Positions 12,501 through 21,144 of a stretch of 64,000 bases of DNA are shown here, piece after piece. Each line of letters opens with the position of its first letter. Positions within the stretch are counted from its first letter, which is position 1. A model generated the notes under the pieces. The model was given only the letters and a program-made list of their open reading frames with translations, was not told the DNA's origin and did not search any database. Source of the DNA: Undaria pinnatifida. Taxonomy: Eukaryota > Sar > Phaeophyceae > Laminariales > Alariaceae. A program made the translations under genes and the position numbers. The DNA lies in assembly GCA_012845835.1 (NCBI GenBank), contig JABAKD010000012.1, forward strand, positions 7,379,233 to 7,443,232, in the 5' to 3' direction.

Positions 12501-15500
12501 GTACTGAATAGTACTACGTAATAATACTAATACTACTTGGTACTATTAGTGCTAATAGTACTATTGGTTAGTACTATTAGTACTATTAATAGTTAACCTC
12601 ACCCAAAACTGGTTTTGAGCGAAACCGATAGTCCATCTAGACTTGAGTCATCCCACGGTGGGGGTGCGGCAGATTCTAAGAATTTTCTTAGTTCTCCTAA
12701 CATGATAAGCTAGCTGATTATCTCACCCGAAACATGACTTGGAAGGCATTCGTTCGCGCAACCCGACCAAGCTTCTATGTCTTAGTCTTATCAGTAAAAC
12801 AAGCTATACTCGTGATATTACTAGAGATTAGACAAACCGGTAGGTCCTCACTTGAGGTAGCTCAACCGCACGGAGGGTATACCCTTTTTTGGCGCAAAAA
12901 TTGCAACATCTACCGTGGGATGACTCCATCCCGATCACCAAACCGGTGGTCTTCGAATGCAGCACAATCATTATTGCATAAAGAGTCATCCCACGGTAGG
13001 GGTTGCACTTTCTCGCGCCAGAAAAAAAGTCCCTGGGCGATTGAATTCCTCATGTGAGGAACTGCCGGTCAGTGAAGAAATTTCACGAGAGTACATTATA
13101 TTTTTGGACCAAGGCAATAGAAGCTTGGTCGGGTTGTGCGAACGAATGCCTTCGAAGTCAATATTTTCGGGTGAGATACATGGAGTCCCTCTTGTGAGGA
13201 GCTCAGGGACTGATCGATGATGCAGCAACCCTACCCTACCATGGGATGTGTCTATCATTCCGACGATTTTTGTGTTTAGGAGGGAGACCCGTCATTCAGA
13301 AAACGTTTTCGCCAAAAAGTGGTATACCTTAATGTACCTGGAAGGTATCGCAGAACGCGTCAAATTTCCACCCGGAATGGCAAGTGTGAGTGGACGCGTC
13401 ACACGTTGCGCCCTAGCCTTTTAAGTGGGTGGTATCAGTTCTCCGCCTCGCCACCGAAGCATCGTAGGCAACGTCCATTTGCTTGCGATAATGCGAGCAC
13501 CACCACCTACAGAGAGACAAATATCCATATAATTTCTCTGCAGTTGAGATGACCTAGCTGTGCGGCTCTACAAATCGGACCCCCCCCGCCCCCATCCTAC
13601 TACATTCGGATCGCTAAAACTCTAAAAAATAATCGCTCACGGATTCGGTGCTTCGTGTGCGTTTCTTTTTTCGGGCTCTGTCGCGCCAACCAGTACTTCA
13701 ATAGACCGATGTGGTCGGCCACGTCGGCCACTTCGTGGCGTTACATGCTGCAACACATCATCCGTTCGTCTGTTTTTGTCTGGTCCTGTCACGATAGTAA
13801 TGTGCTTGGTCGTTTTTTTCTGGGCCCCGAAAAGGGTACTAGGGCGATTGCTTCAACAAATTACACTATTCTGTCTATTCATAATGGTACAGTTATATAC
13901 ACAGGGACTTACCAGGCGGACATGTTACGTTCAATGTACCGCCAAAATGCGGTGTTAATAGCAAGTGAAGTATTTGAAAAGGGGAGGGTCTCGGCCTTTC
14001 CACCAAGCACTCCAATGTATCGACTGTGTTCGCGTCAGCCTATGTAGCGTGTGGACCGGGGAGCATTTTTTTCACAAGCGCAACGTAAACAAAGCTGGGA
14101 TTCCCCCTTCCCCTTCCGCGTCCTTTGTTCAATATTTCGTGCCACGATTAACCGGGTCTCCGTACTATTATAACGGTGGCCGTCGGTAGCGGCCGCCATT
14201 GCCACAGACATCGGAGGGCAAGCCAGCCAGCGCCGGGTTACGGATGCAGTGGGAGTTGAATTGACGTGCGCCACAAACTAAAATACGGGAAAGTGTGGAG
14301 AGCTTAAGCTCCATTCTTACCCATCCCGGAGGATATAAATAAAATCGAGCTATTTTAATAGCTCAACCCTATCCCTGTGAATGCACGCGCCTTCCGCTAA
14401 TCCTACCGCCACTACCAGGCGGGTTTTGGAAGCAATCTTCTCGCACTATGCCGCGGACGTTTGTTCACCCGGCGCAGGCGCTTCCGGTGGTCGCGGGGAA
14501 AAATTATTGCCGTTGTCAGCCCTGACATCGTTCTGCAAGGTAACGGCGTTCAAAGTAGTCCCCCCCCCCCACACACACACAATCACACACTATGCAAGAG
14601 AATAAGCACAAGGTGCGGAAGTCCGCCTCACAAGTGGTTCTTGGTAGGATGCAGCTCACTCTTCATGCGACTCGCTGAACCCCTCACGGAACCTCACTCT
14701 TGGTGTCCGCCTGGTCGGTGAAAACTGAACGTGATGCGTCCCGTCATTGTAAGGATGCGAGGGTCAATGGTCTGACAGACTCCGGCTTTGCATGAAATGA
14801 GTACCCCCCTCCCCCCCCTTCCCCCCCCCCCCCCCCCCCCTTCCCCCCCCCCCCCCCTCCCCCCGAAGCCGCTCCGCTGGACCTGTAGATAGTTTCCGCT
14901 GCTTACGGCTCCCGCGCAGCCTTTGGTAGGGTCTGTTTGTAACGCCTGACATGGTAGGGGTGCGCCCAATTTTGATGATTTTGATGATTTTGATGATTTT
15001 GATGAGGCTCTTCACTTCAGGAGGTTTGTATCCCGCACAACAACTGACTATGAGGAAGGAGGAAAGTGCCGCAAGATGAACCGTCCCATGACCTAGGTAT
15101 ACTAAGGTACACGACAAAAACTAAAATAGCACGAAAAGGTAGAACATTCGTTCCGATGTTATTTTGCGAAGTTGCTCTCAGTGGTGGGCGTATCGGTTGA
15201 GGAGCTCCGCAAAAAAGAAAGGTTTTGGGGCCAAAGCAAAAGTGCCGCCAAAAAGTGCCACCTAAAAGCGCCCGCCACCTCTATCTTAGCACGCGGTTTT
15301 CCACAGTAGGTCTGTGGGCGTTCCGAATGCTCATCGAGTATCGGGGATACACCACACCTAAGACAGACAGTGAAGATGCACAAGGTGATTTCTTGCTTCC
15401 TAACATCCCGTTGTTTTCTTAATTGTTTCCCCCACGATGCGGCATTGCCATTCTACTACGAAGGACTTCGAGTTGACCCCAGGTATCCTACCCCGCGAGA

Positions 15501-17674
15501 ACGCGCATCGCGTCTACGTACAATTAGTCTACCCAAGCGAGGGTCTCCTCACACCGGAGCTTATATCGATCAGGGAAGGATCGTCGCGACGGAGAGGAGG
15601 GGGGCGGGGGGCGGACCGAAGCGGAAGAGGCGTTACTACCAACGGAGGCGGGGATGACGTCGGAGGTTCCGTAACGCCTGCGGCAGGCCTAGGGCTCGGG
15701 CTGGGCCAATGGATGGCATGGCTGGGACTGGTGGCTATCGGGTGCACGTGGTTCGACAAACAGCGTGTGAGTGGACATGGCACGGCGTTTTTAGCACGTG
15801 TCAGTTCCTGTTAGCACGGAGCTGTATCAAGAGGAAGACATCGGCTATCTTACTCTTGTCGTGCGACAGCGGTCGATCCCCACTACCTTTCTTTGACTTT
15901 CGCCCCAGCAGCTTCCTCGCCTCTTTATTGAACCCGCGGAAACAGGATTCGGTGAGGACTGCTGTGCCAATCGGCGCGGTACGACCCACAAAAAAGAGGG
16001 CACTATTTCATAAAAATATTCTAGCGACGTCAGCTGTGAGTTTGACAAAGTTAGGGCTGATACTCATCTTTGCAAGCTGCTATATATCACCCAAGAGTCA
16101 AGCATGTATACTGATTTCAAGACTAATCGATTTCCACCTTTGAGGGAGACCATAAAGACAACATACCCGGTATTATACAGGGGGTGGGTAAAACTTAAGT
16201 AATTCATACAATTCCAAGACATTCATGACTCTCGATGGTAGAGGGAGACCATAGAGTAACACTTCTACAATCGTGCCCATAGTTGAGAGCGAGCGATCGA
16301 GCCGTGGACTCTGCTGAACTACATCCGTCTGATTCGACCGCAATTATTCTCCATCGCTTTCGGCCAACAACCAATGTCCCACTATTCTTTTCCGGCGCAC
16401 TCTAAGAAGGCTTGTACACTAACATTCCCTGTCTCCCACTGTCCGCTGGCACAACACTCTGAGCCGACAATCAATGCCCCCACTACTTGCTGCCACATAT
16501 AACAGGGCTCGTACAACACCCCCTCAGACAAGTGTTAGCGGTTCCGGCAGTGAACGGAATGCAGCGGCGGGTATATTCACCACCCTTCAGCCAACCAATC
16601 AGTTTTCCGCCATCTGCTTACACAGCACCCTCAGCCAACAGCCAATGCCCCACCACCCGCTGACATAACATGGCCCGCACAATACTTCCCGTCCCACCCT
16701 GCGCTGACGTGCCTACCAGGGCTTGTACAACACCCCCACGGAGAAGGTGTTGGGGCTCCTGCAGTGGATGGAATGCAGCGGCGGAAAGGCAAGGATCAGC
16801 TCCAGGCGCGGTGCCGCCGTCGTCCCCGCCTTCAACCTTCTTCATCCCTGAGCAAGAGCTCGTGCACCCCGGTGAAATCTCCACTACAGCATCATGCAAC
16901 GCCAACGATATGCGTTGCCGATTTGTTGCCCAGTGCGCTGGTAAATGTATTAAGTGCACTACGGCATCGCTGACCAGGTAGATTACGACTCCGCGCCAAG
17001 AACGAGAGCAGGCACGTGCTGCGATAAGGGTACTGTAGTAGCACCTTCTGGCCGAAAGATCTCTGATTGGCGGGGCTGCTCAGCTGGGAAAAAATCAAAT
17101 GTCATTGGAAACCCGCTTCGCGTTTTTGCATTGTTCTCGTTCTGTACCTCTAGGCCATGGGATTGTCCGTCGGATCAAGCGCGTACCATTTTTTTCCGAA
17201 ACCAATTTTTGGGTGAGGTCCAGGGCTGCTCAAGTGAGAGCAGGCCCAGAAAAAAAATTGAGTCGCACCTCTACCGCCTGAGGACAGGAGGAACTCCACA
17301 CGGGGACGGCACGACCTGACTGCAGGACGGGCCGGCGAAAACCTTCCTGCACGTCGTTTGTCTGATTAATTGAGGTTGGCTTTTCGTCCGCCAGTGTTTG
17401 CTTCGAAAAAACGCCGCCACAAGCACGCTTCGGAGCCGCGCGACTACCCCTGACGACCTCGAGCCCCCCCAAAAAGTTAGTTGGGGTGAGAGTTAAGGTT
17501 CATGTCTGGGGTCCTGTTGGTCTGAACCGACGTGCAAGATTGAAATTGACCAACAACAGGCAGGAAGTTTTCGCCTGCCTATCCTGCATTCAGAGAGAGT
17601 TCATGAGGATGAGGGGAGCCCCGGGCGAGGACGATGTGAACCGCAGATATTCGACGGCAACCCCCGAGCATTAA
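506..17674 (+). CDS. Multi-exon coiled-coil protein gene, partial, unnamed
   Basis: I infer seven exons: 506-585, 1768-1909, 4029-4204, 9337-9391, 11523-11653, 14419-14539 and 17564-17674. Each is preceded by AG. Donors are GTAAGC, GCGAGC (a GC-AG intron), GTATAC, GTGAGA, GTGAGC and GTAACG. All junction phases agree (2, 0, 2, 0, 2, 0), which is unlikely by chance. The first three exons encode charged heptad-like segments, for example EEEYRCALQSSSQERARLEG, so a coiled coil is likely. The fifth exon is Ala/Ser/Thr-rich. The sixth (RVLEAIFSHYAADV...LTSFCK) looks globular. The last exon runs to TAA at 17672, or could splice at a GTGAAC donor after 17635. Introns are 1.2-5.1 kb and full of repeats. 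The 5' end is missing and I recognise no family. A cytoskeletal or centrosomal role would be a guess. The weakest splice site is the AAG acceptor before 11523. Confidence 0.55.
1523..1619 (+). pseudogene. Truncated tandem copy of the second coiled-coil exon
   Basis: This stretch resembles the exon at 1768-1909: both are preceded by GCCGACAG/GCGACAG and both encode an (A)xxVR(E/D)GxLETLST segment. The copy diverges after about 25 codons and ends at TAA (1617-1619), with no donor. It looks like a decayed local duplication lying within the intron. Confidence 0.5.
2096..2260 (+). repeat. Dispersed repeat family 'CCATGGGATTG', copy 1
   Basis: Contains CCTAAGCCGTGGGATTG followed about 50 bp later by GGGTGAGGTGTGAAGCTTC. 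The same order of blocks recurs near 3583, 6876 and 17150. The element is non-coding; its ends are not defined. Confidence 0.45.
2528..2627 (+). repeat. AT-rich minisatellite, about 21-bp unit
   Basis: About five imperfect copies of a unit like GTATACTTAAGATAATGTTA follow each other. The tract lies in an intron of the coiled-coil gene. Confidence 0.7.
3583..3725 (+). repeat. Dispersed repeat family 'CCATGGGATTG', copy 2
   Basis: CCTAGGCCATAGGATGG is followed by a T tract, TCGAAATCGG, then GTGAGGTGCAG and CTCTGTACCGTAGCGTG. The block order matches the copy at 6876. Confidence 0.5.
3790..3806 (+). repeat. (CAA)n microsatellite
   Basis: A short run of CAA repeats. No other feature is seen around it. 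Confidence 0.7.
4790..4955 (+). repeat. Repeat with 'CAGGAATCG' blocks, copy 1
   Basis: Contains repeated TGTCAGGAATCG blocks separated by T tracts and ends in GTTAGGAACGACCCTTAA. A larger relative lies at 18750-19040 and ends in TTAGGAACGATCCTAA. The shared end suggests a short non-autonomous element, but I could not define both termini. Confidence 0.4.
5549..5584 (+). repeat. (CCCAA)n microsatellite
   Basis: Six to seven CCCAA units. The 5-bp period differs from TTAGGG-type telomere repeats, so I do not call it telomeric. Confidence 0.8.
5632..6426 (+). CDS. Hypothetical 264-residue basic, Gly/Arg-rich open frame
   Basis: This ATG-started frame of 264 codons has no introns and lies within an intron of the coiled-coil gene. 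The first half is basic and rich in Gly, Arg and Lys. The second half holds a more ordered segment (ESAEVFLEDFLPTVSG ... VSRWAAIGQGGRLSTRAA). That segment recurs at 7695-7930 with frameshifts, so it was duplicated. Just before the stop the DNA reads ACCAGGGGGGATGTTACGA, which resembles a polypurine tract abutting a TG-starting LTR. The frame may therefore be the 3' coding end of an LTR element. No catalytic motif is visible and I do not recognise the family. It could be non-coding. Confidence 0.35.
   Translation: MGSEEVSSIRAGLAPRTKRQGQDQTLRLNKAGGRRRQSGVGGGWRKPKQGGRGVETQRNRGDHKKGLLATLNSKGPLHGSHAEAAAVRSGLNTAVSDERSGGAKPNRGDGTLDKTDPSAPTRIVGSGTRSIPFSSVTKAGVSTIGIGSTGRGDGGLGCEVYAAAAESAEVFLEDFLPTVSGQQPPLSAVTAAQEKSAAPVSRWAAIGQGGRLSTRAATMCAAKDVRGSRRMLRHFFIPPEPPSSLANLYTSDQDYTRGDVTTVL
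6876..7010 (+). repeat. Dispersed repeat family 'CCATGGGATTG', copy 3
   Basis: Starts with CCTAGGCCATGGGATTG, followed by ACCCAAAAATCGGTTTTCG, GGGTGAGGCG and TACCGTGGCGTG. It is the best-preserved copy together with 17150-17285. Confidence 0.55.
7622..7658 (+). repeat. Poly-G tract
   Basis: A long G run broken by a few T, in non-coding sequence. Confidence 0.8.
7695..7930 (+). pseudogene. Decayed copy of the 3' part of the 5632-6426 frame
   Basis: The nucleotide sequence parallels 6090-6310, including GGTGGCxG, a block encoding (V)SRWAAIGQGGR, and a run into GTGAGGAGGAACGG. The reading frame is broken by several indels, so no continuous protein remains. It shows that the segment is repeated and mobile, or locally duplicated. 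Confidence 0.5.
8090..8935 (+). repeat. Complex tandem repeat, about 110-140 bp and 330 bp periods
   Basis: Blocks such as CGTTTGCCTGTGCCACCGTG, GCGCGCAAACGCACTT and CCCGACATGACG recur several times. A larger block, AGAGGTGCACxCCCGxCTCTG...CTTCTTGGTTCTTCC, occurs at about 8488 and again at about 8826. Open frames across it are by-products. Non-coding intron filler is the simplest reading. Confidence 0.65.
9485..9995 (+). repeat. (GACCC)n satellite locus, GGGTC family
   Basis: About 370 bp (9566-9938) is nearly pure CCCGA pentamer. It is flanked by GGGTCGGGTCACC on the left and GGGTCATGACCCG on the right. The minus strand has dozens of GGG runs spaced by two bases, an ideal G-quadruplex pattern. 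Arg-Val-Gly-Ser frames on either strand come from the period and are not genes. Related loci lie at 32436, 33895 and 55025. Confidence 0.9.
10241..10384 (+). repeat. (AGAATGCCT)n nonamer array
   Basis: About 16 copies of a 9-bp unit. Because 9 is a multiple of 3, the plus strand encodes Met-Pro-Arg repeats after an ATG at 10205, and the minus strand encodes Gly-Ile-Leu repeats. I regard both as incidental. Confidence 0.9.
12324..12592 (+). repeat. (TAGTACTAT)n nonamer array
   Basis: Some 25 imperfect 9-bp units, mostly TAGTACTAT/TAGTACTGT, with reversals to TAATAGTAC so that the tract is partly self-complementary. It is non-coding. Confidence 0.85.
12645..13249. mobile_element. Foldback (inverted-repeat) element, MITE-like
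   Basis: Left arm blocks GAGTCATCCCACGGT, CTCACCCGAAA and GGCATTCGTTCGCGCAACCC recur inverted in the right arm. The inverted block GTGCGAACGAATGCC lies near 13135, CGGGTGAGAT near 13169 and CCATGGGATG near 13238. A second nested pair occurs near 12910 (CTACCGTGGGATGACTC) and 12985 (GAGTCATCCCACGGTAG). The whole can fold into a long hairpin of roughly 280-bp arms. There is no coding frame of interest. Parts resemble the 'CCATGGGATTG' dispersed family. Confidence 0.65.
14281..14340 (+). repeat. Copy of the short SINE-like repeat found at 60820
   Basis: AAATACGGGAAAGTGTGG, AGAGCTTAAGCT and CCCATCCCGGAGGATA match in order the insertion in the gypsy RT at 60820-60912, which has an A-rich tail. 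Here the tail is only ATAAATAAAA. Confidence 0.55.
14806..14875 (+). repeat. Poly-C tract
   Basis: C runs of up to about 20 broken by T pairs. The Gly-rich frames on the minus strand are artefacts. Confidence 0.85.
14967..15004 (+). repeat. (TTTTGATGA)n short array
   Basis: Four copies of a 9-bp unit in non-coding DNA. Confidence 0.8.
16022..16082 (+). repeat. Dispersed repeat shared with 33626
   Basis: ACGTCAGCTGTGAGTTTGAC and TGATACTCATCTTTGCAAGCTGC match the segment at 33629-33684. There it follows a tRNA-like A-box segment, which suggests a SINE tail. Confidence 0.5.
16495..16800 (+). repeat. Imperfect tandem duplication, about 235-bp period
   Basis: The block CAGGGCTCGTACAACACCCC...GGAATGCAGCGGCGG near 16503 recurs near 16719. 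Shorter CCAATGCCCC blocks repeat in between. Open frames on both strands reflect this duplication. Confidence 0.55.
17150..17285 (+). repeat. Dispersed repeat family 'CCATGGGATTG', copy 4
   Basis: CTCTAGGCCATGGGATTG, ACCAATTTTTGGGTGAGG, GGGCTGCTCAAG and CACCTCTACCG follow the same order as copy 3 at 6876. Confidence 0.55.
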
Positions 17675-18010
17675 AAGTCTGACATTTTCATACGGGGTAG
17701 TCAGCTCGATCGATACCTTGCCTTTTATGCTCTTCTAATTTGCGTGCTGCTGTTGTCGCGTGGACTTGAAACGGTCGTTTCCGGAGAACAGTCTATGAAC
17801 CGGCACGCGAGAGACGGCGGGCGATATTGCTGAAACAAAACTATAGTAAATCCCAAAAACCGGCTAAGGGCAGTATTGACAGCTACATGGATCTAAAAAT
17901 TGATGCTTGAGGCCATTTTGGGTATAGCTCGCGAGAGTGCCACATTCAAGGTATGTACCAGCAGAGTGCCCACGAACGCCTCGAGCCCCCTCGTTGAATC
18001 TCTGTTGCAG

Positions 18011-18067
18011 ATCTCCCACGTGTTGGCAGTGAAGGGTTTCCAAACTCTCCCGCAGGACAAGGCTACG
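18011..18067 (+). CDS. Candidate 19-codon exon
   Basis: A good acceptor (CTCTGTTGCAG) is followed by 57 bases encoding ISHVLAVKGFQTLPQDKAT and then a GTAGGT donor. The exon is phase 0 at both ends. A possible preceding phase-0 exon ends at 17950 (GAGAGTGCCACATTCAAG before GTATGT). These may continue the coiled-coil gene if its last exon splices at 17635 instead of stopping. No homologue is recognised. Confidence 0.35.
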
Positions 18068-18299
18068 GTAGGTGGGGTACCTCTGTTTTCTACATCCGGG
18101 TGAGTCCACCCGCGCGTGTGAGTCAGCACTCACTCACAAACGGAAGTATATATACATATAGTCTACACATTTCGGTTGGCCCAGCGCGACCAATTTATGG
18201 CGGTGCATATGGCGAAACAGCGGACACACATAGAGGTAGTCGCTCGCTCGAGTGGCTGTGAACCGCGGCAGTAATGCCCCCTACCGTAGCCCAAGTCTG

Positions 18300-18356
18300 C
18301 ATGATGATTGATCATTGATGATTGATGGTGATGATCGATGATGATGATGATGATGA
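18300..18356 (+). repeat. (GAT)n microsatellite
   Basis: Runs of GATGATGAT with ATTGATGATT interruptions. Confidence 0.8.
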
Positions 18357-18749
18357 CGTTATCACATATCACGTCAGCTTATTTCTCTAGTCCGTGGTCA
18401 CAAAACAAAAAGCAACGGATTTTTTTTTTTTCCAACGACGGAATCCCTCGCGCGAATCTGACAGCTCGGGAGTGTATTGGCGTAAGCGCCAATGCCATTA
18501 CAATAGGTGTCGAGTCGATTTCCGTGGGATGGGGAGAAATTATTCATTCTAGTGAGAAATTTCCAGGTTTATTTACGAAATACTCCGAGCATTTAAAGCC
18601 AAACGCTGCAGAAATGTAGATATTACGGGTGCCCACGGTAGGCCTATTGATTTATGTCCAACATTTCTCTGATTGACGGCGTCCCAAATGGCGAAAGTAC
18701 CAATCCTGTTTCCAAGATAATGTGCGTTTTGCGATATTTTTCGTTGGCG

Positions 18750-19040
18750 ATGAAGGCCGCTCCTAACAAACGCAAAAAAAAAAAACTCGAATCCTAACAA
18801 AAAGCCACGATTCCTCACATACATTTCGAAGTTCTGAAATGTCACACGTTTTCAAGAAAAAAACATTTTTTTTTTGTCGCGGTCAGGAATCCTGAAATCA
18901 ACTTTTTTTTATGGAAATGTCAAAACGATTCAAAAGTCCGCACTCCTGACAAACATCACGATTCGCGCAAAATGTTACGTTTTTTCGTCACGATTCCTGA
19001 TTTTTTTGCTTGTTGTGTTCATTAGGAACGATCCTAAAAT
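18750..19040. repeat. Repeat with 'CACGATTCCTGA' blocks, copy 2
   Basis: CTCCTAACAAACGC on the left, several alternating CACGATTCCT and TCAGGAATCC blocks between A and T tracts, and TTAGGAACGATCCTAA on the right. The opposed ends hint at terminal inverted repeats. It is related to 4790-4955. Confidence 0.45.
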
Positions 19041-19429
19041 AGTGAAATGGGTTGTTCATCTGGTTGTGGCACCCTCCACTTTTGCCAAAGTCGTCCTGCT
19101 ACCGCCATCGTAGCTCACGCGCAAGAGTGTTACCAGGTGTTAGCGACACAATCGACAGCAATACTGTAGCTTTGTATCGAGGGCTGTTACCACGAAAACG
19201 CTTTCAATGAGAGCGGTACGGCGGGTATTCGATTCAAGAGCGGCCAAAACAAAAGAAAAACAGCAAAAAAAAATCGGCGTATGTATTACGCCTTGTGACG
19301 CGTATTATACGAAAACCTACCAAAATGAACAGAAACGTAAAACCTCAGTCGTCGACGCCCCATCGGAGATAAGAGCGGTATCACTGGCTTGTTCCCTGAG
19401 GGGGGATGCTTCGCTGTAAAAATATCTGC

Positions 19430-19594
19430 TCTACGCCTTCCTACTTCGCCCCCGTCGGCACACTTGTGCCGGAAGTAGCGCAAAGCGTCAAGATTTTGAC
19501 TGAGCTCGTACGAGGTGCGCCCAGTGCTTCCGGTTATCTTGCGCACCGTGAACGGCGGGTCTAGGTATTTCCTGGCAGGCGGACCACCCTTCAA
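19430..19594 (-). pseudogene. Possible retroelement integrase C-terminal fragment
   Basis: The minus-strand frame reads KYLDPPFTVRKITGSTGRT and then SYELSQNLDALRYFRHKC. The spacing resembles the GPY/F-type module after the integrase core of LTR retroelements (D/G-P-F-x-V ... Y-x-L). No other pol domain is found nearby. The match is weak and short and could be coincidental. Confidence 0.22.
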
Positions 19595-19954
19595 TTTCTT
19601 TTTTTTTTCGAGGATCCAGCGTCGTCAGGACAGGCCAAGCATCCCCACGTGCGCTCCTCCTCCCCCTTCCTCTCCTTCCTGAACTGCTGCTCGTAGATCT
19701 TGTCCATGTTTCATGTATGTGTGTGATGTTTGTGTTTTTTTCTTGCTTCTCCCCCGGGTAGATGTCCCCTCGGGGTAATGCTTGAAAAAAAAAGTCCCCC
19801 TCTTTCTGATCCCCCCCCTCCCCGGGGGAAGTATATTCACAGAAAAAAAAAAAAAATCTCCCCGAGGGTAAATCAGAGACGATTACGGTAGTGAAAGTGA
19901 GTTGGCTCTTTTTTTATGCAAGCCGTATACCTGGTATTACACCACTGGCTTCGT

Positions 19955-20262
19955 ATATATAAGGATCGTTTAATAATGACATAATCATTAAAACGGTCAA
20001 TAATATACACTCGGACAGATCCGTATATTAGACTATAGTACCAGGTGCTACTACAGTAGTACCGGGTAACGCAGATCGATGGCTCTTTTAAAACAAAAAA
20101 ACATTTTTGTACACGCGACGCGGTATTTCATACCATTCTGTTCGGAAATATAGAGATTGTTTTATAATGATGTTGATATTAAAACGGCCTAATATATATT
20201 CGGACAGACTGGTTGGTATAGTATAGTTCTATTAGAAGTAGATACTAGTACAGGGTAACACA
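19955..20262 (+). repeat. Two-copy tandem duplication, about 190-bp period
   Basis: AAGGATCGTTTAATAATGAC...ATTAAAACGGTC...ATACACTCGGACAGA near 19961 recurs near 20147 with changes. The DNA is AT-rich and non-coding. Confidence 0.6.
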
Positions 20263-21144
20263 GCGAACTTTTGAAAGAACACCCGACATCATAGGAGTGG
20301 CACGCAGCAGGCATGGCTACTTGCTGCTGCAGTTGACCAAGCAAAGCCAGAGCGATCGTCGTCGGGCATGGGCTGTCGTTGCCGACTAGCGCCTGCCGCG
20401 GGCTTCTGTTGCTGGTTTGAGCACGTGCTGCTTTGCTACTACTGCAAGCTGCTGCTGATTTTCGGCTTTGATGGGTTGATGCCGGCCTCGCGTGCGGTCA
20501 GCCATCGCTAACGAGCGCTGGATGTCGGCGAGACATGTGGCATCGAATGCCCCGCTGAGTGTGGGCTGTGGGTTATGTTGTCAGGCGTCGTTGCTCGAAA
20601 CGAGAGCACAAGGTACACAGCGCGCAATCATAATCAGCACGGACTAGAGGAAGCTCGAGCTTTGGCCTTGGCCAAGAGCTCGTAGCTCGGAAGACAGGAA
20701 AGTGACTCACTTTGAGCTTTCGGGTTAGTGTTCATTACTTATAAAAGGAACATTTCGGTGCTTCTGATTGGTTGATTTGGAAACGGCCGATTTTCACTGC
20801 TCACTTCACCTTTTTCTTTACATTTTTATTGCCGGTGACCGCTATAACACGCCTTCATTGACACCCTAAATGTTCAGAGGTGTTTCTCCGATCGTCAGGA
20901 GGAAAACAGTAGTCGCGCATATTTCAGGATGTGCTTTTGCTGCGCGACGATCACGCACCGGCCGTCTGTAGGTGGACATGCCGCGTCGTAATCATCTTAA
21001 TCAACCAGCTATCGCACACCGCCCGTACGAGAATTTACCACCGCAACCGCAGTCTGGTGCCGAGTCACAACCTATAAAACGATGCACTGTGACTAAAAGG
21101 AACAAGTTAATCTACTGTGATCAACAGATAACCCTGCCCCCCTC
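20263..21144. other. Intergenic stretch, no gene recognised
   Basis: I see no convincing exon. The stretch is probably the 3' flank of the plastid-protein gene that ends at 21145 on the minus strand. Several CTGCTG/GCTGCT runs occur near 20320-20460. Confidence 0.4.

Noticed and set aside
15437-15814. Frame with a possible transmembrane stretch (GLGLGQWMAWLGLVAIGCTW) and GTGAGT donor at 15767
   Set aside because: I tried to insert it as an exon between 14539 and 17564 of the coiled-coil gene. The donor phase fits, but no AG acceptor nearby gives the required phase 0. Left out.
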